From: Roseiarcus sp963775575
GTDB taxonomy: Bacteria; Pseudomonadota; Alphaproteobacteria; Rhizobiales; Beijerinckiaceae
NCBI GenBank assembly: GCA_963775575.1
Contig: CAVZJG010000005.1
Coordinates: 186,001 to 250,000, forward strand
Direction: 5' to 3'
Length of the DNA stretch: 64,000 nt
Below are positions 6,914 to 14,624 of this stretch, piece by piece. Position numbers and translations under genes: made by a program. The notes under the pieces were generated by a model. The model saw only the letters and a program-made list of their open reading frames with translations, searched no databases and was not told the origin of the DNA. Each line of letters opens with the position of its first letter. The first letter of the stretch is position 1.

Positions 6914-7392
6914 GACCCTTTCTTCGGAGCAGCGCCGTGAGATTGCTTCGAAGGCGGCGGCGGCTCGGTGGAAGAAGTAGCCGGCGCTGTTTGAGGCACC
7001 GCCTGATCCATTATGGAGGCCGCCAATTCCCGCCGTGCAGAGGCCGCCCGCGTGATTGCTGCGTTCAATAGATTCGACATTTGTTCCGAGCTAAGTGTTG
7101 ACCTTACTGTATCTTCTGGCATGGTCAATTCGCCAAATACCTTCTGATAGCCATCTATCGTTTGTTTCAATTGGTTGAATACGGCAAGACATTGTTGCGG
7201 TGACATAGTAATCTCGCATTGATCCGCAATCACTGGTTGCCCTGGGGCCAGCTCAACCATCCTAGAAAATACTATTGTAATATCCATTGGTCCTATGCGG
7301 CCGGACGTTACATTTGAATAGATCTCCCTGAATTGGGGGTCTCTGATTCGTGGAACTTGCCCTGCGATGACGGTGGGAGCCTGTTCGGCCAT
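6910..7392 (-). CDS. DUF3467-like protein, IS passenger
   Basis: A 160-residue protein. Residues 17-95 fit the DUF3467 layout: a YSNVTSGRIGPMDITIVFSR strand region, then a VxxxCEITMSPQQCLAVFNQL segment and a helix ending YQKVFGEL. The C-terminal 40 residues are Pro/Ser/Ala-rich. It is last in the operon and overlaps the XRE gene by 85 bases in another frame, yet has its own GGAGG about 10 bases before the ATG. DUF3467 proteins have no established activity. Confidence 0.6.
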   Translation of the reverse strand: MAEQAPTVIAGQVPRIRDPQFREIYSNVTSGRIGPMDITIVFSRMVELAPGQPVIADQCEITMSPQQCLAVFNQLKQTIDGYQKVFGELTMPEDTVRSTLSSEQMSNLLNAAITRAASARRELAASIMDQAVPQTAPATSSTEPPPPSKQSHGAAPKKGS

Positions 7393-7940
7393 CTTGATTC
7401 ATCCTCCGATATAAGAGAACCGACATTACCTACATACCCAAGTTCAGTGTTAATTTCCACGATTCCACTAAAATATGTCACTCCGTCGCTTATACTCAAT
7501 GTAGTTGCTCCAATATCAATAGGGAGTGCAAATACAGGGGCCAACGACGTTGATGGTGACGGCAACGATATGTGTGCCGTAACAACATCAGGCGCGCCTG
7601 TATGGTACGTTTCGTACACATCCATCACCTTGAATGCATTTCCTGATACATCGGCATCCAATAAATAATCATAAGACCGAAATCGTATGTCCAACCCAAT
7701 ATTTAATGCCTTGGCAATGTCAAGCAAGACCTTCACGGTGCCAGAGTAGTCAGTATCTTCTATATGTGACACAAAGCTCTGCGTTTTTCCTATTAGCTTA
7801 CCAAAGTCAGCTTGAGACAACTGTAACTGATCGCGAAGCGCTTGTATTTGAAGCGCAATGCCCGATCGAACAAAAATATCAAGATACGAATCTCGATATC
7901 CCTTGTCTAAGAACGGTTCAATGTCTTTGCGGCTGGGCAC
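7308..7940 (-). CDS. XRE-family HTH protein (antitoxin/regulator), IS passenger
   Basis: A 210-residue protein. Residues 30-85 are an XRE helix-turn-helix (ALRDQLQLSQADFGKLIG, then QSFVSHIED and VKVLLDIAKALNIGLDIRF). The remaining 120 residues are an unassigned, beta-rich domain. It overlaps the upstream RelE-like gene by 23 bases, the toxin-first order of higBA-type loci, so it is probably the antitoxin and autorepressor. The long C-terminal domain is unusual for a HigA and may bind another partner such as the DUF3467 protein. Confidence 0.75.
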   Translation of the reverse strand: MPSRKDIEPFLDKGYRDSYLDIFVRSGIALQIQALRDQLQLSQADFGKLIGKTQSFVSHIEDTDYSGTVKVLLDIAKALNIGLDIRFRSYDYLLDADVSGNAFKVMDVYETYHTGAPDVVTAHISLPSPSTSLAPVFALPIDIGATTLSISDGVTYFSGIVEINTELGYVGNVGSLISEDESRWPNRLPPSSQGKFHESETPNSGRSIQM

Positions 7941-8298
7941 AGGGTATAGCCTTTACTGTTCCGGTCTGTATCGCGTTCATCCGTCTAATTGCGTCATCTT
8001 TTGCTTCAATTGGGTAGTATTTCTTGCCTCGGTGAGTACATGGTAGTACGATCGTGAATTCCATTCGTCCCGGTCCATAAAAACCAAATAAGCGATGCTG
8101 AACCGCGCTCTTGATAATAATCTCTATGATCCCATCACAGTCGGTAAGCTTCTCTGCATGAGGTCGTCGCCATTTCTTTTGTCCCAGCAAAAATCGAATA
8201 GTGGCATCATGGCTACCTTGAACGCTCGTATCTTGGCAGTCGTACCACGATTGCCAAGGATTGGGCGTCCCGTCAGGATACCAAAAGAACCGCCACAT
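7918..8298 (-). CDS. RelE/HigB-like toxin, IS passenger
   Basis: A 126-residue protein with the order of the RelE/Gp49 (HigB) fold: RRPHAEKLTD, GIIEIIIKSAVQHRLFGFYG strands, FTIVLPCTHRGKKYYPIEAK, then DAIRRMNAI. RelE-fold toxins cleave mRNA, often in the ribosome. The N-terminal 40 residues are longer than usual. It is first of the three-gene operon, and the XRE gene overlaps its end. Confidence 0.65.
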   Translation of the reverse strand: MWRFFWYPDGTPNPWQSWYDCQDTSVQGSHDATIRFLLGQKKWRRPHAEKLTDCDGIIEIIIKSAVQHRLFGFYGPGRMEFTIVLPCTHRGKKYYPIEAKDDAIRRMNAIQTGTVKAIPCAQPQRH

Positions 8299-8429
8299 TG
8301 TCTATCACGTTTTTTAGATATCACGAAATAATGATTGCAATGGCTAATGGCGTGGTGTAGCCGCAGTTCTCTCGGAGAAAGGAGATCACGAAAATGCGTT
8401 AGATGCAAAATTAAGATATGTGAAAAACA

Positions 8430-8446
8430 TGCTTGACAGTCAAGCA
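8430..8446. promoter_or_regulatory. Perfect 17-bp operator-like inverted repeat
   Basis: TGCTTGAC-A-GTCAAGCA. It overlaps the -35 box of the transposase promoter, so a bound protein would block transcription. The XRE passenger or the transposase itself could be the ligand. Confidence 0.5.
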
Positions 8447-8461
8447 AAAAGTGCATATAAG
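8433..8461 (+). promoter_or_regulatory. Sigma-70-type promoter of the transposase gene
   Basis: TTGACA (8433-8438), 17-bp spacer, TATAAG (8456-8461). Only six bases separate the -10 box from the ATG at 8468, so transcription would begin at or next to the start codon, giving a leaderless mRNA unless a different start or promoter is used. Confidence 0.6.
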
Positions 8462-8467
8462 GGGGGT

Positions 8468-9358
8468 ATGAACAAGCTCCCTTTCGCCAAGCGCGCCCAA
8501 ATCCTCTCGATGCTCTGCGAAGGCGCTTCGATGCGCTCTGTCTCGCGCCTCGCGGATGTTTCGATCAACACCGTATCGAAGCTCTTGGAAGACGCGGGCC
8601 GTTTCTGCGCCGGCTTCCATGACGCCAAGGTCCGCAACGTGAAGGCGAAGCGCGTTCAGGTCGACGAAATCTGGAGCTTCACAGCGGCGAAGGCCAAGAA
8701 CGTTGCGGCGATGAAAAACCCAGTCGATGGCGCTGGCGACACTTGGACATGGACCGCGATCGAAGCCGACACGAAGCTCATCATTTCGCATTTTGTCGGC
8801 GGTCGAGATGGCGAGTGCGCCAAGTGGTTCATGGACGATGTTGCGGCTCGCGTCGCTGCTCGCATTCAACTCACGTCAGACGGCCACAAAGCCTATCTCG
8901 ACGCCGTTGAAGGCGCGTTCGGCGCGGATGTCGACTACGCCATGCTGAACAAAATTTACGGCGCATCGCCGGAAGCTGCGAAGGGCCGCTATAGCCCCGC
9001 CGAGTGCATCGGCGCGAGGAAAGAGCGGATCGAGGGCAAGCCCGACATGGCGCACGTCAGCACGTCCTACGCCGAGCGCGCGAACCTAACGATGCGAATG
9101 CACAATCGCCGGTTCACGCGTTTGACGAATGCGTTTTCCAAGAAATTCGAGAACCACGCGCATATGGTCGCGATCTGGAGCGTCTGGTACAATTTCATTC
9201 GCATTCACAAGACGCTTCGCATCACGCCTGCGATGGCGGCCGGATTGTCCAAGTCCCTCATGACTTGGGAAGACCTGCTTGCGATCATGGACTTGGATGC
9301 GCCGAAACCCGGACCGCGCGGCCCTTACAAAAAAGCGACCGACGAAATTTCAAACTGA
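8468..9358 (+). CDS. IS1-type DDE transposase
   Basis: A 296-residue transposase. The N-terminus (MNKLPFAKRAQILSMLCEG, VSINTVSKLLEDAG) is a helix-turn-helix. The catalytic part shows VQVDEIWSF (first Asp), LTSDGHKAYLDAVE (second Asp) and a C-terminal region with HVSTSYAERANLTMRMHNRR (Glu) and FTRLTNAFSKK, the signature of long IS1-related enzymes. It reads as one uninterrupted frame. ATG 8468 follows GGGGGG; in-frame starts at 8420 and 8429 exist but would include the promoter. The stop codon lies in the right inverted repeat. Confidence 0.92.
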   Translation: MNKLPFAKRAQILSMLCEGASMRSVSRLADVSINTVSKLLEDAGRFCAGFHDAKVRNVKAKRVQVDEIWSFTAAKAKNVAAMKNPVDGAGDTWTWTAIEADTKLIISHFVGGRDGECAKWFMDDVAARVAARIQLTSDGHKAYLDAVEGAFGADVDYAMLNKIYGASPEAAKGRYSPAECIGARKERIEGKPDMAHVSTSYAERANLTMRMHNRRFTRLTNAFSKKFENHAHMVAIWSVWYNFIRIHKTLRITPAMAAGLSKSLMTWEDLLAIMDLDAPKPGPRGPYKKATDEISN

Positions 9359-9367
9359 GACACTACC
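9344..9367 (-). repeat. IS right inverted repeat
   Basis: The reverse complement begins GGTAGTGTCTCAGTTTGAAA. It contains the transposase stop codon and is followed by the second copy of the AACGCGCC target duplication. Confidence 0.9.
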
Positions 9368-9397
9368 AACGCGCCGCCTTGCTTGACGCCGCTTGAC

Positions 9398-9420
9398 GCC
9401 CGCGCCGCGTCAGGCGCGGC
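9398..9420 (-). terminator. GC hairpin downstream of dxs
   Basis: GCGCCGCG and CGCGGCGC pair around a short TCAGG-type loop, between the repeat units and the dxs stop. No T run follows, so termination would probably need Rho or be weak. Confidence 0.3.
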
Positions 9421-9463
9421 GCCCTCCGCCCTCGCGTCTCCTCGGCTCGCCCGTCCGGCGCGC

Positions 9464-11380
9464 TCACGCGGTCCGGCTCGCCGCGACGGCGCCGGCGCCG
9501 AAAACGGCGAGCGCCTTGGCGACGATCCCCTTGGCGTCGAGCCCGGCCGCCGCGTAGAGCCGCTCGGTCTTGTCCTGACTTTGGAACGCGTCGGGCAGGG
9601 TCATCGCGCGGACCTTGAGCCCGGCGTCGAGCGCGCCGCTCTCGCTGAGCAGGCTCATGACGTGCGAGCCGAAGCCGCCGACCGAGCCCTCTTCGACGGT
9701 GATCAGCAATTCGTGGCTCGCCGCGAGGCTCAGCACGAGTTCGCGATCGATCGGCTTGGCGAAGCGCGCGTCGGCGACGGTGGTCGAAAGGCCGCGCGCG
9801 GCGAGATCGTCGGCGGCCTTCAGCGCTTCGGCGAGGCGCGTGCCCAGCGACAGGATCGCGATCCGCGTCCCCTGCCGCAGCACGCGCCCCTTGCCGATGG
9901 CCAGGGGAACGCCGCGCTCCGGCATTTCGACGCCGACTCCTTCGCCGCGGGGATAGCGCACCGCGATCGGGCCGCTGTCGTGAACGGCGCAGGTGGCGAT
10001 CATGTGGACGAGTTCGGCCTCGTCGGCCGCCGCCATCACCGTCATGTTGGGCAGGCAGGAGAGATAGGCGACGTCGAACGCGCCGGCGTGGGTCGGTCCG
10101 TCGTCGCCGACCAGGCCGGCGCGATCGAGCGCGAAGCGCACCGGCAGGTTCTGAATGGCGACGTCGTGCACCACCTGATCGTAGGCGCGCTGGAGGAAGG
10201 TCGAATAGATCGCGCAGAAGGGCTTGTAGCCTTCGCAGGCCAGGCCCGCCGCGAAGGTGACGGCGTGCTGCTCGGCGATGCCGACGTCGAACGTCCGCGC
10301 GGGGTAGGCCGCGGCGAAACGGTCGAGGCCGGTGCCGTTCGGCATGGCGGCGGTGATGGCCACGATCTTGTCGTCGCGCGCCGCTTCGGCGATCAGCGCG
10401 TCGGCGAACACCCTGGTGTAGGTCGGTGCGTTGGACTTCGGCTTCGCCTGCGCGCCGGTGACGACGTCGAACGCGCTAACCCCGTGGTAGTTGTCCTCGG
10501 CGGCCTCGGCGGGCGGATAGCCCTTGCCTTTCTTGGTGACGACGTGGACCAGCACCGGCCCATTGGGCATGTCGCGCACGTTCTTCAGGATCGGTAGCAG
10601 GTGGTCGAGATTGTGGCCGTCGATCGGCCCGACGTAGAAGAAGCCGAGCTCCTCGAACAAGGTGCCGCCGGTCCAGAAGCCGCGGCCGTATTCCTCGGTT
10701 CGCTTGGCCTTGTCGTAGATGAACTTCGGCAGGCGGCGCGCCAGTTGCTTGACGGCGCCGCGCAGCGAGAGATAGGCGCGGCTGGAGACCAGGCGCGCCA
10801 GATAGGCCGACATCGCGCCGGTCGGCGGCGCGATCGACATGTCGTTGTCGTTGAGAATGACGATCAGGCGCGAATGCGAGGCGCCGGCGTTGTTCATCGC
10901 CTCGTAGGCCATGCCCCCCGACATCGCGCCGTCGCCGATCACCGCGATCACGGCGTTGTCGCGACGGGCGAGGTCGCGCGCCACCGCCATGCCGAGGCCG
11001 GCCGAGATCGAGGTCGAGGCATGGGCGGCGCCGAACGGGTCGTATTCGCTCTCGGCGCGCTTGGTGAAGCCCGACAGGCCGCCGCCCTGGCGCAGCGTGC
11101 GGATGCGGTCGCGCCGCTCGGTGAGGATCTTGTGCGGATAGGCCTGATGCCCGACGTCCCAGATCAGCCGGTCGCGCGGCGTGTCGAAGACGTAGTGCAG
11201 CGCCACGGTGAGTTCGACGACGCCGAGGCCGGCGCCGAGGTGCCCGCCGGTCACCGAGACGGCGCTGATCGTCTCGGCGCGCAATTCGTCGGCGAGCCTT
11301 CTCAGGTCCCCGACCGGCAGTCGGCGCAGATCGGCTGGCGTGCGAACCCGATCGAGCAGCGGCGTCTTCGATTCCGTCAC
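9464..11380 (-). CDS. dxs: 1-deoxy-D-xylulose-5-phosphate synthase
   Basis: First enzyme of the MEP isoprenoid pathway: condenses pyruvate and glyceraldehyde 3-phosphate, using thiamine diphosphate. About 638 residues, the usual length. Recognisable are GGHLGAGLGVVELTVALHY, the ThDP motif GDGAMSGGMAYEAMNNAG, and the transketolase-type segments FDVGIAEQHAVTFAAGLA and DRAGLVGDDGPTHAG. The GTG at 11380 is chosen because GGAGGT lies 7 bases upstream; the frame is open further upstream. The IS1-type element inserted just beyond its 3' end does not disrupt it. Confidence 0.97.
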   Translation of the reverse strand: MTESKTPLLDRVRTPADLRRLPVGDLRRLADELRAETISAVSVTGGHLGAGLGVVELTVALHYVFDTPRDRLIWDVGHQAYPHKILTERRDRIRTLRQGGGLSGFTKRAESEYDPFGAAHASTSISAGLGMAVARDLARRDNAVIAVIGDGAMSGGMAYEAMNNAGASHSRLIVILNDNDMSIAPPTGAMSAYLARLVSSRAYLSLRGAVKQLARRLPKFIYDKAKRTEEYGRGFWTGGTLFEELGFFYVGPIDGHNLDHLLPILKNVRDMPNGPVLVHVVTKKGKGYPPAEAAEDNYHGVSAFDVVTGAQAKPKSNAPTYTRVFADALIAEAARDDKIVAITAAMPNGTGLDRFAAAYPARTFDVGIAEQHAVTFAAGLACEGYKPFCAIYSTFLQRAYDQVVHDVAIQNLPVRFALDRAGLVGDDGPTHAGAFDVAYLSCLPNMTVMAAADEAELVHMIATCAVHDSGPIAVRYPRGEGVGVEMPERGVPLAIGKGRVLRQGTRIAILSLGTRLAEALKAADDLAARGLSTTVADARFAKPIDRELVLSLAASHELLITVEEGSVGGFGSHVMSLLSESGALDAGLKVRAMTLPDAFQSQDKTERLYAAAGLDAKGIVAKALAVFGAGAVAASRTA

Positions 11381-11601
11381 GTCCAACCTCCAGTGCGCCT
11401 CCGGGCCCATCCGCCGCCGCGAAATCGGATGCCTACACCAGAAACCGCCGGCGCGGCAATCGCGTCGCGCGCGTCGGGGCGCCAGCGCCGCTCGCGCCCG
11501 CCCTTACGCGGATTGCGCGCGAGCGGCTGGGCCGGTATAGCGATTCCGCGCCGTGTCGAGCCTCATGAGGGCCGGAAAGGCGCGCAACTGTGGAGAGCGC
11601 A

Positions 11602-11838
11602 ATGACGTCAAAATGGATTCTCGGAGCGTTGTTGGCCGTCGGCCTCGCGGCGTCGGCGCAGGCCGCCATAACCGTTCCGTCGGTCGAGACCGGTCCCGCC
11701 GTCACCCTCGTCGCCGAGGGCTGCGGACCAGGGTTCTGGCGCGGCCCCGGCGGAAACTGCCATCCCATGGCGGTCGGTCGAGCGTGCCCGCGCGGCTACC
11801 ACCTCGGGCCTGAGGGCCATCGCTGCTGGCCGAACTGA
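11602..11838 (+). CDS. Small secreted cysteine protein (GCG...CWPN type)
   Basis: A 78-residue protein with a signal peptide (MTSKWILGALLAVGLAASAQA) and a short mature part holding GCGPGFWRGPGGNCHPM and CPRGYHLGPEGHRCWPN. Gly/Cys-rich small exported proteins with a GCG start and CRPN/CWPN end are common in Rhizobiales; their role is unknown. The ATG at 11602 has GGAGA 6 bases upstream. A good intrinsic terminator follows. Confidence 0.75.
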   Translation: MTSKWILGALLAVGLAASAQAAITVPSVETGPAVTLVAEGCGPGFWRGPGGNCHPMAVGRACPRGYHLGPEGHRCWPN

Positions 11839-11879
11839 GCGCATTGCCCGCGGGTTAGCCGCGGGTTGAGCCGCGCCGC

Positions 11880-11901
11880 GGCCGGGCGATTGCGCCCGGC
11901 C
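11880..11901 (+). terminator. Intrinsic terminator
   Basis: GGCCGGGCG, loop ATTG, CGCCCGGCC, then GTTTCGCGTTT. It lies about 40 bases after the small secreted protein gene. Confidence 0.65.
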
Positions 11902-11972
11902 GTTTCGCGTTTGCGGGTTGCGCGAGGCCCGGGAAGTCGCGCGGCTTCGTTTAAGGACGGCCGCGCCTCGCT

Positions 11973-12524
11973 TCACGCCTTCGCCGTTCGGTCGCGGCGC
12001 GCGCCGCCGGTGCGGAACATGCGATCCCACAATCCGACGCTGACGCCGAAATTGCTGCTGCCGCGATAATGATGGGCCATGTGCCGCACCCGCGCCTCGT
12101 AGAGCCAGTCGCCGGGCCGGATCGCGAAATGATGCGTCGCGTGATGGACGAACATGTAGAAGCCGTAGCCGATCAGCATGCCGCTGGCGAAGCCGCCGGC
12201 GAAGATCGGGTCGAGGCCGCGCAGCGGCAGGTAGCAGACCGCGACGATCAATCCGCTCGACAAGAACGACGGGACGCCGATGAAGGCGGCGGGATCGCGA
12301 TGATGCGCCTCGTGCAGCGCCGTCAGGATCGGCGCGCCGTGGTAGGCGAAACGGTGAACGAGATATTCGACCAGCGTCCACGCCCCGGCGCCGACGATGA
12401 GGCTCATCGCCCACTCCGGCGCAGCTTCGAGGCCGCGGTCGGAAAAGACAAAACCGGCGAACAGCAGCACCGCCGCGGGGATGACGGCGAAATCGCCGAA
12501 GTACAGGAACTTCCCGATCGGCAT
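11973..12524 (-). CDS. Fatty acid hydroxylase / sterol desaturase-type di-iron protein
   Basis: A 183-residue integral membrane protein with the histidine clusters of the fatty-acid hydroxylase superfamily: EYLVHRFAYH, HEAHHRD, HHATHH and HMAHHYRG. These bind two irons and hydroxylate or desaturate a lipid; the substrate cannot be read from sequence. Four hydrophobic spans fit the fold. The ATG at 12524 has GGAG 8 bases upstream, preferred to the frame-initial start at 12581. Confidence 0.85.
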   Translation of the reverse strand: MPIGKFLYFGDFAVIPAAVLLFAGFVFSDRGLEAAPEWAMSLIVGAGAWTLVEYLVHRFAYHGAPILTALHEAHHRDPAAFIGVPSFLSSGLIVAVCYLPLRGLDPIFAGGFASGMLIGYGFYMFVHHATHHFAIRPGDWLYEARVRHMAHHYRGSSNFGVSVGLWDRMFRTGGARRDRTAKA

Positions 12525-12725
12525 GGACGCGCTCCGTTTGACGCCATTCGCCTGAGGAGGCAGGCGGACCCGCGCCATCATGGCCGGAAATTCCGTTTCC
12601 GCAAGCTAGTCATGAAGTCGTGGGGCGCGCCGGCGAAGCGCCTTAAGACGAAGCCGCGCGCGGCGATTGCGCCGATGGCGTATCTTTCGTCACGCTTGCG
12701 TGATATCGCGCTTGGCGCCGAACCC

Positions 12726-14423
12726 TCAGCGAGAGGTTCTTCCATGCCGCCGCTCGCCGCCCATTTCATCAATCGCGCCGGCTGGCTGCGCGCGGCGGTG
12801 CTCGGCGCCAACGACGGCATCATTTCGACCGCGAGCCTGATCGTCGGCGTCGCCACCGCCGGCGCGACGCGCGGCGAAATCCTCACCGCGGCGGTGGCGG
12901 GCTGGGCGGCGGGCGCGATGGCGATGGCGGCGGGCGAATATGTTTCGGTCAGCTCGCAGGCCGACTCCGAAGCGGCCGATCTCGAACGCGAGCGACATTC
13001 GCTGGAGGATACGCCCGAAGTCGAAACGCGGGAGCTGACGCTGATCTATCAGCGGCGCGGCCTCGCGCCGGCGTTGGCGCGCCGGGTCGCGGAGCAGCTG
13101 ATGGCCAAGGACGCCCTCAGCGCGCACGCGCACGACGAACTCGGCATTTCCGACGCCCGGAGCGCCAATCCGATCCTGGCGGCTTGCGCTTCGGCGATCA
13201 GCTTTTCCGCCGGCGCCGCGATGCCGACGCTCGCCGCGTTCCTGGCGCCGCGCGAGGCGACGGTCGGCGCGGTGTCGCTGGCCGCCTTGGCGTTCCTCGC
13301 CGCGCTCGGCGCGCTGGGCGCCTGGATGGGCGGGGCGACGATCGTCAAGCCGACGCTGCGCGTCGCGTTGCTGGGCGCGCTGGCGATGGCGGTGACGGCG
13401 GGGATCGGCGCGCTGGTCGGCAAGGCGCTCTGACCAAAACCCCTCTCCCGCATCGGACGAACCCTTCGCATTCGCCGTGGGGCGAGGGGTTGCGGCGAGG
13501 GTTTTTGCGAGCGCCCGATGACCCTCATCCGGCGCTTCGCGCTGCCTTCTCCCGCAAGCGGAGAAGGGATTCCTCGTCAGGCTCTGGTGGCCGCCGGTGA
13601 AGGGCACGAACGGAATGATCGCACCGCCGTAAATGTCGGAGCGCGTGACGGAGAACGCGCCGTCCGGAGCCTGCGTCTTGACCGCCTTGATCACGTGCTG
13701 CGCGCCGGGCGGCCCGACCGGGATCACCATGATCCCGCCGGGGACGAGCTGCTGCAGCAGCGGCGGCGGGATGTGGTCGATGCCGCAGGTGACGATGATC
13801 TTGTCGAACGGCGCCGCCTCGCTCCAGCCGTAATAGCCGTCGGCGTTCTTGGTTTGAATGGCGCGATACTCGGCGTAGCCGCGCGCGATCAGCGAATCGT
13901 AGAGCGCGCGGGTGCGCTGCGCCAGCGCCGGGATGATCTCGATCGACCATAGCCGGTCGGTCAGATAGCTCAGGTAGGCCGATTGGTAGCCGGAGCCCGT
14001 GCCGATCTCGAGAACCTTGTCGCCGTGCTTGACCGCAAGCGTGTTGGTCATGCGCGCGACCGTGTGCGGGCCGGTGATGGTGACGCCGAAACCGATGTTG
14101 AGGTGATGCCACTCGTAGGCGCGCGAAAGATTGTCCGCGGTGACGAATTCCTCGCGCGGCGTCATCAGGAAGGCGCGCTTGTCGGTCTCGTCCCAAACAT
14201 CGTTATGGGCGATCAGTTGCAGATAGCGATCCCAGCGCTGGCCGAGGAACCCGGCGTCCTCGCCGCGCTTCTCCCGCATCCAGGCGACGAAGGCGTCGCG
14301 GCCGGTCATCGGCGGCCAAAGGCTCCAGTCGAAAGGCGCAGCGATATTGGCGCTGGCGGGCGCGCCGAAGGCCAAGCCGGCCGCAGCCGCGGCGGCGCCG
14401 AGAAGAAGATCGCGTCGGTTCAT
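12726..14423 (-). CDS. Exported PIMT-like methyltransferase with readthrough tail
   Basis: Protein-L-isoaspartate O-methyltransferase family: methylates isoaspartyl residues to allow repair. It starts with a twin-arginine-type signal (MNRRDLLLGAAAAAAG), suggesting a periplasmic location. The SAM fold is clear: VLEIGTGSGYQSAYLS, IEIIPALAQRTRALY, FDKIIVTCGIDHIPPPLL and LVPGGIMVIPVG. Homology ends near GGAIIPFVPFTGGH (about 13585). Beyond it the frame crosses a REP-type palindrome (13545-13567) and stays open for about 285 low-complexity residues antisense to the transporter gene, stopping only at 12726. The original stop seems to have been lost. Confidence 0.75.
   Translation of the reverse strand: MNRRDLLLGAAAAAAGLAFGAPASANIAAPFDWSLWPPMTGRDAFVAWMREKRGEDAGFLGQRWDRYLQLIAHNDVWDETDKRAFLMTPREEFVTADNLSRAYEWHHLNIGFGVTITGPHTVARMTNTLAVKHGDKVLEIGTGSGYQSAYLSYLTDRLWSIEIIPALAQRTRALYDSLIARGYAEYRAIQTKNADGYYGWSEAAPFDKIIVTCGIDHIPPPLLQQLVPGGIMVIPVGPPGAQHVIKAVKTQAPDGAFSVTRSDIYGGAIIPFVPFTGGHQSLTRNPFSACGRRQREAPDEGHRALAKTLAATPRPTANAKGSSDAGEGFWSERLADQRADPRRHRHRQRAQQRDAQRRLDDRRPAHPGAQRAERGEERQGGQRHRADRRLARRQERGERRHRGAGGKADRRSASRQDRIGAPGVGNAEFVVRVRAEGVLGHQLLRDPARQRRREAAPLIDQRQLPRFDFGRILQRMSLAFEIGRFGVGLRADRNIFARRHRHRARRPARHRRGEDFAARRAGGGDADDQARGRNDAVVGAEHRRAQPAGAIDEMGGERRHGRTSR
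12744..13433 (+). CDS. VIT1/CCC1-family Fe(II)/Mn(II) transporter
   Basis: A 229-residue membrane protein of the vacuolar-iron-transporter family. N-terminal spans carry WLRAAVLGANDGIISTASLI and GWAAGAMAMAAGEYVSVSSQ. A cytosolic charged helix pair follows (EAADLERERHSLEDTPEVE, with several Glu that bind metal in relatives), then three C-terminal spans. It probably moves iron or manganese out of the cytoplasm. ATG 12744 follows GAGAGG. The methyltransferase frame on the other strand overlaps the whole gene. Confidence 0.9.
   Translation: MPPLAAHFINRAGWLRAAVLGANDGIISTASLIVGVATAGATRGEILTAAVAGWAAGAMAMAAGEYVSVSSQADSEAADLERERHSLEDTPEVETRELTLIYQRRGLAPALARRVAEQLMAKDALSAHAHDELGISDARSANPILAACASAISFSAGAAMPTLAAFLAPREATVGAVSLAALAFLAALGALGAWMGGATIVKPTLRVALLGALAMAVTAGIGALVGKAL
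13434..13590. repeat. REP-type palindromic intergenic unit
   Basis: It contains CCTTCTCC-CGCAAGC-GGAGAAGG (13545-13567) and a flanking segment GATGACCCTCATCCGGCG. A related hairpin is at 16074-16096. It now lies within the extended methyltransferase frame. Confidence 0.6.
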
Positions 14424-14624
14424 GGGTCGGGCCTCTCGAGTTCAAGCGGGCGTCGCGATCCTTGCGCGCGAACGGGGCGCAGGGCAAGAACGCGATCGCG
14501 GCGGCCGTCGACCTCGAGGCAGAAAGCCGCGGCGCTTTTCCTCTTCGCCCGGCTGTGCCACAAGGCGCCTCGGCGTGGAGCGCGCGCGCCGCCTCGACTT
14601 CGGCAGGAAAAGGAAAGAAACTCG

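Larger units (their letters stand above)
6465..9367. mobile_element. IS1-type insertion element with passenger genes
   Basis: A 2903-bp unit. Both ends carry the same 24-bp inverted repeat (GGTAGTGTCTCAGTTTGAAA, then TTTG or TTTC), 23 of 24 matching. It is flanked by a perfect 8-bp duplication AACGCGCC (6457-6464 and 9368-9375), typical of IS1-family insertion. The transposase occupies only the right third (8468-9358), its stop codon lying in the right repeat. The left two thirds hold two small plus-strand genes and a three-gene minus-strand operon, distinctly AT-richer than the chromosome. The single target duplication shows that transposase and passengers arrived together. Confidence 0.9.

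Noticed and set aside
9383..10597. 404-codon plus-strand frame
   Set aside because: Lies opposite dxs, is rich in Arg/Gly/Asp without domain structure, and has no ribosome-binding site.
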